Shown here: positions 39,791-49,230 of the stretch, one piece after another
Position numbering within the stretch: position 1 is the first letter of the stretch
Layout: each line of letters opens with the position of its first letter
Made by a program: the position numbers and the translations under genes
NCBI RefSeq assembly: GCF_000970325.1
Contig: NZ_CP009518.1
Span: forward strand, 868,001 to 932,000
DNA: 64,000 nt
From: Methanococcoides methylutens MM1
GTDB taxonomy: Archaea > Halobacteriota > Methanosarcinia > Methanosarcinales > Methanosarcinaceae
Reading direction: 5' to 3'
The notes under the pieces: model-generated
What the model saw: only the letters and a program-made list of their open reading frames with translations
Databases searched by the model: none
What the model was told of the DNA's origin: nothing

Positions 39791-41755
39791 ATGGTTGAAA
39801 ATTTGAATCCTCAAAGTGCCGAGAAGGAAGACGAACTAGAGTCTGTGGAAGAAGGCATAATTGATATAGTAGATATAGTTGAAGATGATCCGCTTTCGGA
39901 AGAGCTTCTCGCAGACGATCCTGATGTTCTGGATGATGTTCTGGAAGTCACATCCACCGATGAAAATGATGGTGGAATTGACAATGATGGGGATCTTGAG
40001 ACCTCTTCCGCAGAGGGAGATGATGAAAGTGAGGAAGAGGGTCAATTGCCAGAGGAGATCGAATCCCTGTGGGAAAAGACATTAAAAGAGATCTCAGAAG
40101 AAGTGGTGGAAGAGGATGAGGATGTCGATGAGTATGAAGAGACTCCGATGTTCATCTTCAAGAAAGAACCTTTCCACAAAAGGGTGATCAGTGCTTTTAA
40201 GCCAAATGAATATGAGGTGGAAGAATACGACCTGTCGATTCATGGTCCTCTCGTAGATACTACACTTGACGAGGAGTCTGGCTACAATGAGATCGAGTTC
40301 TTTGAGACCAATCCTCCTTATTGCTATGTCCGTGTTTCCTACAACCCTGATCTCCATGAATATCAATACCAGGTAATTGAGCCTGAGTTCGAAGAAGAAG
40401 AGCTCAAACTTTACAGGATGATTAAGGAGCGAATAGCTGAAGTTCTTCATGCACACCTGAAAAGTATGACACGAGATGTGGCAGAAGAATACTTGCGTGA
40501 GAACGTCAACAAATTCCTCGTTGATTACAGGATAAGGCTCACTACGCTTACTCGTGAAAAGATCATGTATTTCATCGTTCGTGATTATCTCGGATATGGT
40601 CCGATCGATGCCATGATGCGTGATCCTCTGATCGAGGATATCTCATGTGATGGTCCTGATACGCCGGTTTACATATACCACAAGACATTCGAATCCATTC
40701 CTTCGAATGTGATATTCCCAACGGATGATGATCTGGACCCACTGTCCATCAGACTCGCCCAGATATGCGGAAAACATATCTCCATAGCGAACCCATTGCT
40801 TGATGCGACATTGCCGGATGGTTCCCGTATCCAGCTGACGCTTGGAAGGGAGATCACTACAAGGGGTAGTACCTTTACCATACGAAGGTTCAACGAGGAT
40901 CCGATAACACCTACGGACCTTATCAATTATCATACGTTCTCTACTGCAATGCTGGCATACATGTGGCTTGCAGTTGATTCCAGCAAAAGTGTTATTTTCT
41001 CAGGAGGTACTGCTTCAGGAAAGACCTCGGCTATGAACGCAATTTCCATATTCATCCAGCCGGAAATGAAGATCGTTTCCATTGAAGATACAAGGGAATT
41101 GAACCTTGATCACCCCAACTGGATCCCTGGTGTTACCCGTGAATCATTTAGTGGCGAGTCCAAGGGTTCCATTGAGATGTACGAACTTCTCAGGGCATCA
41201 CTCAGGCAGCGTCCTGAATATATCCTTGTGGGTGAAGTAAGAGGTGCGGAAGCCTATGTACTTTTCCAGGCAATGTCAACAGGACACACAACGTTCTCCA
41301 CATTGCATGCAGATTCTGTCCAGTCTCTTGTACACAGGCTTGAGAACCCACCTATCAATATACCAAGGATCATGATACAGGCACTTGACATTGTGTCCCT
41401 GCAGACCCAGGTAAAGATCGGGGAAGATAGGGTAAGGCGGTGCAAAGCGCTTACTGAGATCGTCGGTGTTGATCCAAGGACAGGTGAGCTGCTGACCAAC
41501 GAGGTATTCTCATGGAATGCTTCAAAGGACCTGTTCCAGTACTCTGGTCGTTCCTATGTTATTGAGGGCGTAATGGAAGCGAGAGGCTGGAGTGAAGCTC
41601 AGGTAAGAGAGGAGTTACAACAGCGTCAGGATGTCATTGAGTGGGCACGCTCAAAGAACATCACGAACTTCAAGGACTTCTCTAAGATCGTGGTTGCGTA
41701 CAAGCGTGAACCGGAAACATTACTGAAAGTTATAAGGCAGGATCTGAATGGATAA
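39791..41755 (+). CDS. Type II/IV secretion system ATPase (GspE/TadA-like), operon 1
   Basis: A 654-residue secretion ATPase. The first 120 residues are very acidic and probably disordered, then a conserved domain starts near EVEEYDLSIHGPLVD. The ATPase core has YGPIDAMMRDPLIEDISCDG, Walker A GGTASGKTS near residue 405, the EDTRELNL aspartate box, and the Walker B/histidine-box region LVGEVRGAEAYVLFQAMSTGHT. Such ATPases power assembly of archaeal type IV pili or related export machines. The next gene overlaps by 8 bases and encodes the GspF-like membrane partner. No pilin gene is recognised here. Confidence 0.92.
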   Translation: MVENLNPQSAEKEDELESVEEGIIDIVDIVEDDPLSEELLADDPDVLDDVLEVTSTDENDGGIDNDGDLETSSAEGDDESEEEGQLPEEIESLWEKTLKEISEEVVEEDEDVDEYEETPMFIFKKEPFHKRVISAFKPNEYEVEEYDLSIHGPLVDTTLDEESGYNEIEFFETNPPYCYVRVSYNPDLHEYQYQVIEPEFEEEELKLYRMIKERIAEVLHAHLKSMTRDVAEEYLRENVNKFLVDYRIRLTTLTREKIMYFIVRDYLGYGPIDAMMRDPLIEDISCDGPDTPVYIYHKTFESIPSNVIFPTDDDLDPLSIRLAQICGKHISIANPLLDATLPDGSRIQLTLGREITTRGSTFTIRRFNEDPITPTDLINYHTFSTAMLAYMWLAVDSSKSVIFSGGTASGKTSAMNAISIFIQPEMKIVSIEDTRELNLDHPNWIPGVTRESFSGESKGSIEMYELLRASLRQRPEYILVGEVRGAEAYVLFQAMSTGHTTFSTLHADSVQSLVHRLENPPINIPRIMIQALDIVSLQTQVKIGEDRVRRCKALTEIVGVDPRTGELLTNEVFSWNASKDLFQYSGRSYVIEGVMEARGWSEAQVREELQQRQDVIEWARSKNITNFKDFSKIVVAYKREPETLLKVIRQDLNG

Positions 41756-42671
41756 TTCATACTTTAGCATCGCATTTGCCATTTTTGGCAAATACTATGT
41801 GAACAAAAGGTCTAAGTATTTTTCACTCAGGCAGAACCTGATGAAGGCCAGGATCAACATCGGATACGACATGTATCTCTCAGGTGTCCTCTTAACGGCT
41901 ATCCTGACAACAATATTGTTGTCTATTATGGTCAATACCCTTCTGGCAATTATTCCGATTCCTGATATTTCCGGAATTGCACTCGGTTTTCCTGTGTGGA
42001 CCGCAAAATATGCTGCTTACAAACTTCTTGCTATCCGCCTGATCGGTGGTATTGGATTTGCAGTTCTCTGTTTCAGCAGTGTATATTATTTTGGGATGTT
42101 ATATCCCAATATTGTGGCAGGTGACAGGAAACGTAAGATCGAGCAGATCCTTCCATATGGTATCAACTACATGTCTGCCCTTTCAGGAGCAGGTGTCCTT
42201 CCAGTAGATCTGTTCCGTTCTCTTGCAGCCAATGAGATCTATGGTGAGGTTGCCGTGGAGGCAAGGTATCTCGTCCGTGATCTTGAGGTATTGGGTGATA
42301 ATCTCGTGACTGCAATGAAAAATCTTGCAACACATACACCTTCCCCAATGATGCAGGAATTCCTGCAGGGTGCGATCACTGTTGTAACATCCGGTGGTGA
42401 TCTGGAACCTTATTTCAAGATCAAGGCTGATCAGTATCTTATCGATAACAGGCAGAAGCAAAAGGAATTCCTTGAAACACTTGGCCTGATGGGTGAGACC
42501 TATGTTACTGCATTTGTCGCAGGTCCTCTTTTCCTGATTGTTGTAATATCCATCGTAGCACTGATGGGTGGAGCAGATATGATGTTCCTTTATCTGATGG
42601 TATATGGTCTGATCCCGATTGGAACTCTTATGTTCCTGGTTCTTATCAGTTCAATGACGCCGGAGGAGTGA
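41748..42671 (+). CDS. Type II secretion F-domain membrane protein, first subunit
   Basis: A 307-residue GspF/TadC-like membrane protein with transmembrane helices near residues 40-62, 85-110, 250-270 and 280-303. Between them is the cytoplasmic T2SF domain (YPNIVAGDRKRKIEQILPYG, GVLPVDLFRSLA, VTAMKNLATHTP). Its start overlaps the ATPase gene, which indicates coupled translation. It forms the inner-membrane platform with the next protein. It corresponds to the N-terminal half of the fused protein at 57973-60267. Confidence 0.9.
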   Translation: MDNSYFSIAFAIFGKYYVNKRSKYFSLRQNLMKARINIGYDMYLSGVLLTAILTTILLSIMVNTLLAIIPIPDISGIALGFPVWTAKYAAYKLLAIRLIGGIGFAVLCFSSVYYFGMLYPNIVAGDRKRKIEQILPYGINYMSALSGAGVLPVDLFRSLAANEIYGEVAVEARYLVRDLEVLGDNLVTAMKNLATHTPSPMMQEFLQGAITVVTSGGDLEPYFKIKADQYLIDNRQKQKEFLETLGLMGETYVTAFVAGPLFLIVVISIVALMGGADMMFLYLMVYGLIPIGTLMFLVLISSMTPEE

Positions 42672-42674
42672 GAT

Positions 42675-44066
42675 ATGAAGGATAGAGAGAATACTGGAAC
42701 TGATGAGGTTGATGAGAATATTGAGATGACCACATCAGATGAAGTTATTGAATCCGTTGATGCTGCTGATTCTGGTGACATTGTTGAATCCGTTGATGCT
42801 GCTGATTCTGGTGACATTGTTGAATCTGTTGATGCTGCTGATTCCGATGACATTGTTGAATCTGTTGATACTGCTGATTCCGATGACATTGTTGAATCTG
42901 TTGATGCTGCTGATTCTGGTGACATTGTTGAATCTGTTGATACTACTGATTCTGATGAATTTACTGAATCTAATGATATTGCTGATCCTGATAACCTTGA
43001 AGGCAGCATTGAAGTTTCTGAATCCAACGAGTTTGCTGAAGTTGGTGAAAGTCAAATAGCTGAGACCATTGCATTGGATGCGAACGGCGATCCGATTTTG
43101 ATCCATGAGGCTGAGATCCCTCGAATGAGTGAGGAGGAACTTGAGAAGATCGAGCAGTATGTCATCAATATTAGGCTTGGGGAATCGAGGAAGAATGTTC
43201 GTGTGAAGGAATTCCTGAGTGATCCCAAGGGTGCACTTTACAGGTATCCTTATTATGCTATGTTCTTCAGCGGCCCACTTGCCCTGTTGTTCATGGCATT
43301 TGGTTTGTCGATGACATGGGGAACGCCTGCTATTGATCATGTTATCCTATTTTCCGTCTGGCTGTTTATCATACCGCCGGCAATAACCTATCATAGGAAG
43401 CACAAATTCATTGGCAAGGTCGAAGAGTACATGCCAAACTTCCTGCGTGATATTGCAGAGATGAGCAGGGCAGGTCTTACTCTCCCGGCAGCACTGGGCA
43501 CTGTGGCAAAAGGTGAATATGGTGCAATGACGGGTGAGATCAAGAAAATGGATGGTTCGGTTTCCTGGGGTATCTCCTTTGAAGAGACCATCGAGTACTT
43601 CGCAAAGAGAATGAACACTCCACTCATATCACGTTCAGTAGCTCTTATTACACAGGCAAGCCGCGCAGGAGGACGTGTGTCTTTCGTACTTGAAGCCGCT
43701 GCAAGGGATGCAAGTGAACTAAAGGTACTTGAGAAGGAACGTCGTGGTAACATGGCAGTTTATGTAGTTATCAGCTACATTGCCTTCTTTGTGTTCATCT
43801 TTGTGATATTGATGCTATCCACACGGTTTGTTCCGGTAATGTTCGAGGCAAGTCAGGCAGTAGCAGGATCAGGATCTGCAGGTGGTAGTTTCATTGGTTC
43901 TTTCGATCCTGATAACTTTATTCGTGTACTTTACCATGCATCTGTAATACAGGGATTCATGAGTGGTCTTGTTGCAGGGCAATTGGGAGAGAGTCGAATA
44001 TCTGCAGGTCTGAAACACTCGTTCATACTGACATTCATCGCCTGGGTAAGTTTCCTTATACTTTGA
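42675..44066 (+). CDS. Type II secretion F-domain membrane protein with repeat arm
   Basis: A 463-residue second T2SF-domain protein. Residues 26-110 are acidic 12-residue repeats of the form ESVDAADSGDIV, encoded by a 36-base tandem repeat. The globular part begins near IRLGESRKNVRVKEFLSDP and has hydrophobic helices at about 195-240, 365-390 and 415-460. The cytoplasmic domain is VEEYMPNFLRDIAEMSRAGL, WGISFEETIEYF, SRSVALITQASRAGG. It matches the C-terminal half of the fused protein of operon 2. The arm resembles the acidic regions of the ATPases and may be a docking or spacing element. Confidence 0.88.
   Translation: MKDRENTGTDEVDENIEMTTSDEVIESVDAADSGDIVESVDAADSGDIVESVDAADSDDIVESVDTADSDDIVESVDAADSGDIVESVDTTDSDEFTESNDIADPDNLEGSIEVSESNEFAEVGESQIAETIALDANGDPILIHEAEIPRMSEEELEKIEQYVINIRLGESRKNVRVKEFLSDPKGALYRYPYYAMFFSGPLALLFMAFGLSMTWGTPAIDHVILFSVWLFIIPPAITYHRKHKFIGKVEEYMPNFLRDIAEMSRAGLTLPAALGTVAKGEYGAMTGEIKKMDGSVSWGISFEETIEYFAKRMNTPLISRSVALITQASRAGGRVSFVLEAAARDASELKVLEKERRGNMAVYVVISYIAFFVFIFVILMLSTRFVPVMFEASQAVAGSGSAGGSFIGSFDPDNFIRVLYHASVIQGFMSGLVAGQLGESRISAGLKHSFILTFIAWVSFLIL
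42750..42965 (+). repeat. 36-bp in-frame tandem repeat
   Basis: Six copies of a 36-base unit (GAATCCGTTGATGCTGCTGA and onward), with a diverged seventh after 42966. The first two copies are identical and later ones differ by a few bases. Since 36 is a multiple of three, copy number can change without breaking the frame. It encodes the acidic arm of the F-domain protein. There are no spacers, so it is not a CRISPR array. Confidence 0.95.
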
Positions 44067-44143
44067 TGGGAAGATGCCTCTGGCTGAGCATCAATAATGA
44101 ACGAAATGAAAACAGATCAATTTTAAAATAGTATGAAGAGATG

Positions 44144-44731
44144 TCACTTCTTTGAGAAGGACTCTCTTGCTTTTTCTTTTATAGAAGTGAACAGGTCATT
44201 AGACTTAGTATCGATGCCAACAATGAGCGGACCAAATTCATCGACCTCAAGTTCCCATACAGCTTCCGGCATTCCAAGGTCAAACCAGTGAACTTTCGGA
44301 ACCTTCTTTATGGAACCTGCTGCAAGAGCCGCACATCCGCCCGTGTATGCAAGGTAGACACATTTCCCTTTCAGGCTTTCAGCCACATTGTTCATTCCAC
44401 CTTTTCCGATGAGGGTACGGACATTGTAGTGCTTGAGCAGCTCGGGCGTCATCTTTGACATCCTGTCACTTGTAGTGGGTCCGGCTGCAACGACGGTCCA
44501 TTCTTCGGCCCCTTGATCTGCTTCTTTCTTCTGCATCAGGGGTCCGCAGTGGTAGATGGCTGCTCCTTCAAGATCGAATGGCAGCTCATGACCTTCCTCG
44601 TGCATTTCAAGTATGCGTGCATGTGCTTCATCACGTGCTGTCAGGACAATACCACTTATGTAAACGATATCTCCTGCATTGAGCTGTTCGACGTCTTCTT
44701 CCTTAAGGGGAGTTTTCAGATGATATTCCAT
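44144..44731 (-). CDS. Class I fumarase, beta subunit
   Basis: A 195-residue C-terminal subunit of the two-subunit class I fumarate hydratase/tartrate dehydratase family. Family segments are [46 protein letters not shown] and [15 protein letters not shown]. It starts one base inside the stop of the alpha subunit gene, so both are translated together. In methanogens fumarase works in the partial citric acid cycle that supplies 2-oxoglutarate or aspartate. Tartrate dehydratase is the other possible annotation, less likely in this host. Confidence 0.9.
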   Translation of the reverse strand: MEYHLKTPLKEEDVEQLNAGDIVYISGIVLTARDEAHARILEMHEEGHELPFDLEGAAIYHCGPLMQKKEADQGAEEWTVVAAGPTTSDRMSKMTPELLKHYNVRTLIGKGGMNNVAESLKGKCVYLAYTGGCAALAAGSIKKVPKVHWFDLGMPEAVWELEVDEFGPLIVGIDTKSNDLFTSIKEKARESFSKK

Positions 44732-45570
44732 TATTCATCGCCTCCAAGGGTCACTGAAGAATGCCGGTTTGCCCAGCATTGGATATTGATAGCCACAGGC
44801 AGGGATGCTGTGTGGCAGTAGGATCTGCCAACGTGGACTGCAAGGGCAGTGGTATCGCCTCCCAATCCCATTGGTCCGATGCCAAGCGAATTGATCCTGG
44901 CAAGGACATTCCTCTCGTCATCGTCCATGTCATCCACATCTCGTAAAAGTGAGGATTTTGCAAGCCTTGCTGCTTTGTCAAAAGAACCTCCTATTCCAAC
45001 ACCTACAATAACAGGTGGGCACGGTCTTCCTCCGGCGTTGAGCACGGTCTCGACGATGAGATCTTCAATGCTGCCAAGTTCAGTCGGGTTCATCATTTTT
45101 AGGGTGCTCATGTTCTCTGAACCTGCACCTTTTGGAGCCACAGTTATCTTCAGTTGGTTGCCTTCCACGAAGTCGTATTTGATATCAGGAAGTCCTTCTC
45201 CTGTATTATCGCTGCTGTTGCTTCGAGTGATCGGGTCAACGGCATTTGGCCGCAAAGGTACCTGTTGAGTTGCTGTCCTTGTAGCTTCCAGTATAGCTCC
45301 CTTAAGATCAAAGTCAAGGTTAAGTTCCTTGCCGATCTCCACGTAGAATATGAGGATGCCTGTATCCTGGCAAAGGGGTATGCTATTGTTCCCTGCGATC
45401 TCAATGTTCTTAAGGATCGCTTCTATCTGCGATCTTGCAACATCGCTCGATTCGTTCTCTTTTGCTGTTTCAAGAGCCTTTACTACATCTTCAGGAAGGA
45501 TGGTCTCAGCTTCCTTTATTATGTTAAAAGTGGCTTCAACTACAGCATCATAAGTTATATTGCCGGTCAA
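44731..45570 (-). CDS. Class I fumarase, alpha subunit
   Basis: A 279-residue [4Fe-4S] subunit of class I fumarase. Cluster cysteines are seen in [25 protein letters not shown] and SYCHTASLP. The [11 protein letters not shown] segment, here [12 protein letters not shown], is typical. The start codon is TTG with AAGGTGATC 5-8 bases ahead. That ribosome site begins 2 bases from the CCA end of the tRNA-Leu gene lying upstream, so no separate promoter fits between them. Cotranscription with the tRNA is the simplest reading. The beta subunit gene follows with overlap. Confidence 0.92.
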   Translation of the reverse strand: MTGNITYDAVVEATFNIIKEAETILPEDVVKALETAKENESSDVARSQIEAILKNIEIAGNNSIPLCQDTGILIFYVEIGKELNLDFDLKGAILEATRTATQQVPLRPNAVDPITRSNSSDNTGEGLPDIKYDFVEGNQLKITVAPKGAGSENMSTLKMMNPTELGSIEDLIVETVLNAGGRPCPPVIVGVGIGGSFDKAARLAKSSLLRDVDDMDDDERNVLARINSLGIGPMGLGGDTTALAVHVGRSYCHTASLPVAINIQCWANRHSSVTLGGDE

Positions 45571-45586
45571 AAAAGATCACCTTAAA

Positions 45587-45672
45587 TGGTGCGGGAGAAG
45601 GGATTCGAACCCCCGAACGTCTACACGAGCAGATCTTGAGTCTGCCACCGTTGGCCACTTGGTTACTCCCGC
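45587..45672 (-). tRNA. tRNA-Leu (CAA), CCA encoded
   Basis: Read on the minus strand, acceptor GCGGGAG pairs with CTCCCGC, the anticodon stem GCAGA/TCTGC holds the loop CTCAAGA (anticodon CAA), and a long variable arm of type II follows. The T arm is GGGG/CCCC-like with TTCGAAT, and ACCA ends the gene. There is no intron. The fumarase mRNA starts right behind it. Confidence 0.93.
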
Positions 45673-45830
45673 ATTCGAGAAATATGTTACCAAAAATAGC
45701 CGTATTTGTTATAAACTTATCTGTCGCTCGGTTATATTTTATCTTCTGATCGCTCCTCAATAGTACATTTTACGCAAAATAATGCTTTTCTTTGAAATAT
45801 ATTTATTAAAGAGTAGGTAATTCTGTTTTA

Positions 45831-46289
45831 ATGATGACGACAGCTATACCTGAGAACGATCCATCCTTTGATCCTCGCAGTATCGAAGAAAGGAACAAAG
45901 AACTGGTCCTGGGAATTTCAGATCAGGGTTGGCATCCAAAGCAACTGACTGGCAAGTGTAGCCCTGATTACCAGATACATTTTGGTGGTGAGGATCTGGA
46001 CCTTGATTCTCTTATGGAATTTATGGAATCAATTCATAAAGCGCTTCCTGATCTGCAGTTTACAATCAATGACGTAATTGCTGAAGGTGATAGGGTTGTG
46101 ACCAGATGGACTGCCAGTGGTACGCATCTTGCTGATTTCCAGGGAGTGCCACCCACACGCAAGCCGGTGCGGTTTACCGGAATAACTATTACACGTATAG
46201 AGGATGGCGTTATCGCTGAGGATTGGGAAGAGGTGGACCAGTTGAACTTTGCCCAACAGTTCGGTGCTTTCTCATCTGATATGTTCTGA
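45831..46289 (+). CDS. SnoaL-like protein
   Basis: A 152-residue protein of the SnoaL/polyketide cyclase-like family (NTF2 fold). It shows FGGEDLDLDSLMEFMESIHKALPDLQF, the VAEGDRVVTRWTASGTHLADF-type core strand (here VIAEGDRVVTRWTASGTH), TRKPVRFTGITITRIEDGVIAEDWEEVD and a final helix. Members include cyclases and many uncharacterised small-molecule enzymes. A TATA-like AATATATTTA lies about 29 bases upstream of the ATG, which suggests a leaderless transcript. ATG 45834 is an alternative start. No neighbour hints at the substrate. Confidence 0.8.
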   Translation: MMTTAIPENDPSFDPRSIEERNKELVLGISDQGWHPKQLTGKCSPDYQIHFGGEDLDLDSLMEFMESIHKALPDLQFTINDVIAEGDRVVTRWTASGTHLADFQGVPPTRKPVRFTGITITRIEDGVIAEDWEEVDQLNFAQQFGAFSSDMF

Positions 46290-46399
46290 CAATAACGGTT
46301 GAATTTCTGGCTGTTAATGGCATATCTTTTATACGAACAGAGACCAGATTAGTTGAAAATGCATTGTCTTATACTTACATATAATTCCGGAGAATTCTT

Positions 46400-48142
46400 T
46401 TGATCGAAACCAGAATTTTATTGGCATTCTTCCTTTTGTACTGGGTCATTGTATCGATCCTCGACAAAAAGGGCATACTTGAGCGATATAACATCTCTAC
46501 TTATGGCCCTGTTCTTATGATAAGGACCCTCAGGGGGCAGAAACTCCTGGACTTCCTTGCAAGGCCTAAAAGTGCATGGAAATTATTCGCAAACGTCGGG
46601 ATAGTGTTGATGTTCATTGGAATGTTTGCCATGTTCCTCGTCATAGTGGTATCGGATGTTGCCATGCTTTCATCCATTGGGGACAATACGCTACCTGAGC
46701 CTAGTAAGTTCAATGAAGCAAGGAACATTTTCCTGATTCCCGGTGTCAACGAGTTCATACCTCTTTCCTGGGGTGTGATCGCTCTTCTGGTCACACTTGT
46801 GGTGCACGAGTTCTCACACGCGATATTGTGTAAAGTGGAAGGCATCAGGGTAAAATCCATGGGTATCCTGCTTGCAATTGTTCCGATCGGTGGTTTCGCT
46901 GAACCGGATGAAGAAGAACTTTTCGGAGTGAAGGCGGACAATAAAGATAAGGATGCAAGCTCCACTGAAGGACCTATTGAAAGGAAGATCCTTGGCCTGG
47001 AAAAGGAACCCGATAAAAGTAAGATGGCTACAAGAGAGCAGAGGGCAAGGATCTTGGCCGCAGGTGTCATGTCTAATTTCGTGGTTGCAACGATCGCTTT
47101 CATTCTATTGTTCGGTCCTGTGCTTGGTGCAATAGCACCTCTTAGTGATGCTATGATCGTCAATGTTACTTCTGACTCTCCAGCGGATATCGCAGGAATT
47201 CAGGATAATATGGTCATCACTCAAATAGATGATACTCCAATTGAAAAAGCAAATGATATTCTGTTATACGTTAGTAGTGTTGAACCGGGTACTGTTGTAG
47301 AGGTGTACGCGGCCAAAGACAGTGTGGTATCGGTCTATGATGTTCAGGTTGGGGAAGATACCGCTGAAGACGTTAAAGGTATTTATGTGAATGATATTGT
47401 TCCGGATTCACCTGCAGAAGCAGCTGGAATTGAACCGGGAATGATGATCATCAAAATTGATGATACCCAAATAAACTCATCAGATGACTTTGTACTTTTC
47501 ATGAACTCGACCGAAGTGGGTCAGATCATACTTGTAGAAACAGTAATGGCCAATGGTCCGGAAGGAAATGCGTCGTCTGCCTTCTATGAGGTAGAACTGG
47601 TTTCCCATCCTGACGGAGGCACAGAAAAAGGTTTCCTTGGTGTTTATTATGGTTCCAACGGGCTTAAGATCACACCTCTTGGTATTACCGTAGGTGAGTT
47701 CCCTGCAAAGGCATACCTCGAAGCCCTGCGCTCAATACCTTCAATGATGACCGGTTTTGTCGGCTGGATCATTCTTCTGGGACTTCCTATCGTTGGATTT
47801 GCAGGTGAAGGTTTCCCTGGTTTTAGTGGTACACTTGCACAGTTCTACCATCCTGTAGGATGGGGTGAGCCACTTGGTATAGGTGTTTTCTGGATCGCAA
47901 ATGCTCTGTTATGGATAGGTTGGCTCAACTTCTATGTAGGCCTGTTCAATTGTCTCCCGGCAGTACCACTTGACGGAGGGCATGTATTCAAGGACTATCT
48001 GCGTTCGTTTGTTGGCAGGATCGTGCCGGATGAGGAAAGGGCAGCAAATATCTCAGCAGCTATTGCAGCAACATTCACATTTGTGATCCTTATATCCTTC
48101 CTGTTCATGATATTCGGGCCGTATATTGTGCATGGTTTCTAA
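46400..48142 (+). CDS. Site-2 protease family (M50) membrane metallopeptidase with PDZ domains
   Basis: A 580-residue intramembrane protease. The zinc motif VVHEFSH (residues 136-140 for HEFSH) is in a hydrophobic helix, and the third zinc ligand lies in NCLPAVPLDGGH near residue 525. Two PDZ domains lie between (about 245-325 and 330-410, SDSPADIAGIQDNMVITQID and DSPAEAAGIEPGMMIIKID). The archaeal insertion after GGFAEPDEEE is present. The start is TTG 46400 with GGAG 7 bases ahead, as no ATG allows the first helix. It probably cleaves membrane-bound regulators, of which this window has at least two, but a link is not shown. Confidence 0.9.
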   Translation: MIETRILLAFFLLYWVIVSILDKKGILERYNISTYGPVLMIRTLRGQKLLDFLARPKSAWKLFANVGIVLMFIGMFAMFLVIVVSDVAMLSSIGDNTLPEPSKFNEARNIFLIPGVNEFIPLSWGVIALLVTLVVHEFSHAILCKVEGIRVKSMGILLAIVPIGGFAEPDEEELFGVKADNKDKDASSTEGPIERKILGLEKEPDKSKMATREQRARILAAGVMSNFVVATIAFILLFGPVLGAIAPLSDAMIVNVTSDSPADIAGIQDNMVITQIDDTPIEKANDILLYVSSVEPGTVVEVYAAKDSVVSVYDVQVGEDTAEDVKGIYVNDIVPDSPAEAAGIEPGMMIIKIDDTQINSSDDFVLFMNSTEVGQIILVETVMANGPEGNASSAFYEVELVSHPDGGTEKGFLGVYYGSNGLKITPLGITVGEFPAKAYLEALRSIPSMMTGFVGWIILLGLPIVGFAGEGFPGFSGTLAQFYHPVGWGEPLGIGVFWIANALLWIGWLNFYVGLFNCLPAVPLDGGHVFKDYLRSFVGRIVPDEERAANISAAIAATFTFVILISFLFMIFGPYIVHGF

Positions 48143-48213
48143 TAGTCTTCAGGCATGGAACGAGCTTGTGGTATGATTGAGAATGGCATAGAAATGATCT
48201 GAGGGGAAATGAG

Positions 48214-49218
48214 ATGAGATATCCAAAATTCCTGACTTCATCAATTGCAGCTTATATTGGCATGTCCGTTGGTGTTGTCGTGGTCTATATGCTTATCTTC
48301 ATGCATCTTATGGTGTACGAGGGGCAGTATGAGTATGCCACTCTTATAAACGCGCTTTATTGGGTCATAGCTTCCGTAACTACGGTTGGTTATGGGGATA
48401 TAGTCTTCATGTCAGAGATCGGTAAGATCTTTTCCATAATTGTTCAGGTATCAGGAATTCCATTGTTCTTTGGAATTCTTATCACGCTGGTCATTACCCC
48501 ATGGTTCGAGAAGACCATGAAGCTCCCTCTGGCTGTCAAGGTGCCAAAGAAGTTCTCGGATCACATCATTGTATGCGGTTATAATCCTCTTGTGGAAACT
48601 CTTGTGGAGGAGTTCAGGGAACAGAACACAAGCTTTGTCATTGTATCGGAAGATGAAGAAGCTCTTCGAAAACTGATCAAAGAGAATATTTCCTGTATCT
48701 ATGGCGATCCTGCTGACGAGATCACACTGGAAAATGCTAACATAAATTCCGCACGTTTTCTCATTGCGAATCAGTCGGACAATGAGAATGCGAACATAGT
48801 CCTTACTGCAAGAAAAGTAAGTAAGGTCAGGATAATTGCCGTAGCAGAGGATGCTTCCAAGATAAAGTACCTGAAGTATGCGGGTGCTGATCGTGTAATT
48901 TCCCCTAAACTGGTCCTGGGTCGCTTTTTTGCAAAGAAGGCAGTTGATCCTTATCTTGGTGTGCTCTTCGGAACCACCGAGTTCTTTGACGGCTGCAGGA
49001 TCATAGAGTTCCCTATATACTCAAAAAGCGAATTGATCGGAAAGACGCTTGCACAGGCAAATGTGCATGAAAAGACCGGAGCTACTATCGTAGGATTAAG
49101 AAAAGGCGGACAGCTCACTTTTAACATCAACCCCGCTGATATCATTAAAGAGAATACTGTAATCATTGCAGTAGGTACCATGGAACAGCTTCAGGTACTG
49201 GGAAAACTGACCGATTAA
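48214..49218 (+). CDS. Two-helix potassium channel with RCK domain (MthK-like)
   Basis: A 334-residue protein. There are two transmembrane helices (about 12-34 and 72-95) with the pore helix and selectivity filter SVTTVGYGD between them. A regulator of K+ conductance (RCK) domain follows: HIIVCGYNPLVETLVEEF with the Rossmann nucleotide loop, YGDPADEITLENANINSARF, and a C-terminal TrkA-C subdomain. This is the MthK architecture, gated by a cytoplasmic ligand. A soluble RCK protein is encoded 12 bases downstream and may assemble with it. Confidence 0.92.
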   Translation: MRYPKFLTSSIAAYIGMSVGVVVVYMLIFMHLMVYEGQYEYATLINALYWVIASVTTVGYGDIVFMSEIGKIFSIIVQVSGIPLFFGILITLVITPWFEKTMKLPLAVKVPKKFSDHIIVCGYNPLVETLVEEFREQNTSFVIVSEDEEALRKLIKENISCIYGDPADEITLENANINSARFLIANQSDNENANIVLTARKVSKVRIIAVAEDASKIKYLKYAGADRVISPKLVLGRFFAKKAVDPYLGVLFGTTEFFDGCRIIEFPIYSKSELIGKTLAQANVHEKTGATIVGLRKGGQLTFNINPADIIKENTVIIAVGTMEQLQVLGKLTD

Positions 49219-49230
49219 AGGAGTAATATC

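Noticed and set aside
42750-42965. CRISPR-like appearance of the 36-base repeat
   Set aside because: Copies are contiguous, without spacers, and in frame with a coding region. No cas gene is present.
42735-43340. Long open frame of 201 codons on the minus strand opposite the secretion protein gene
   Set aside because: It is the mirror of the 36-base tandem repeat and of an acidic coding region. Its product is a monotonous SSINRFNNV-type repeat without family features.
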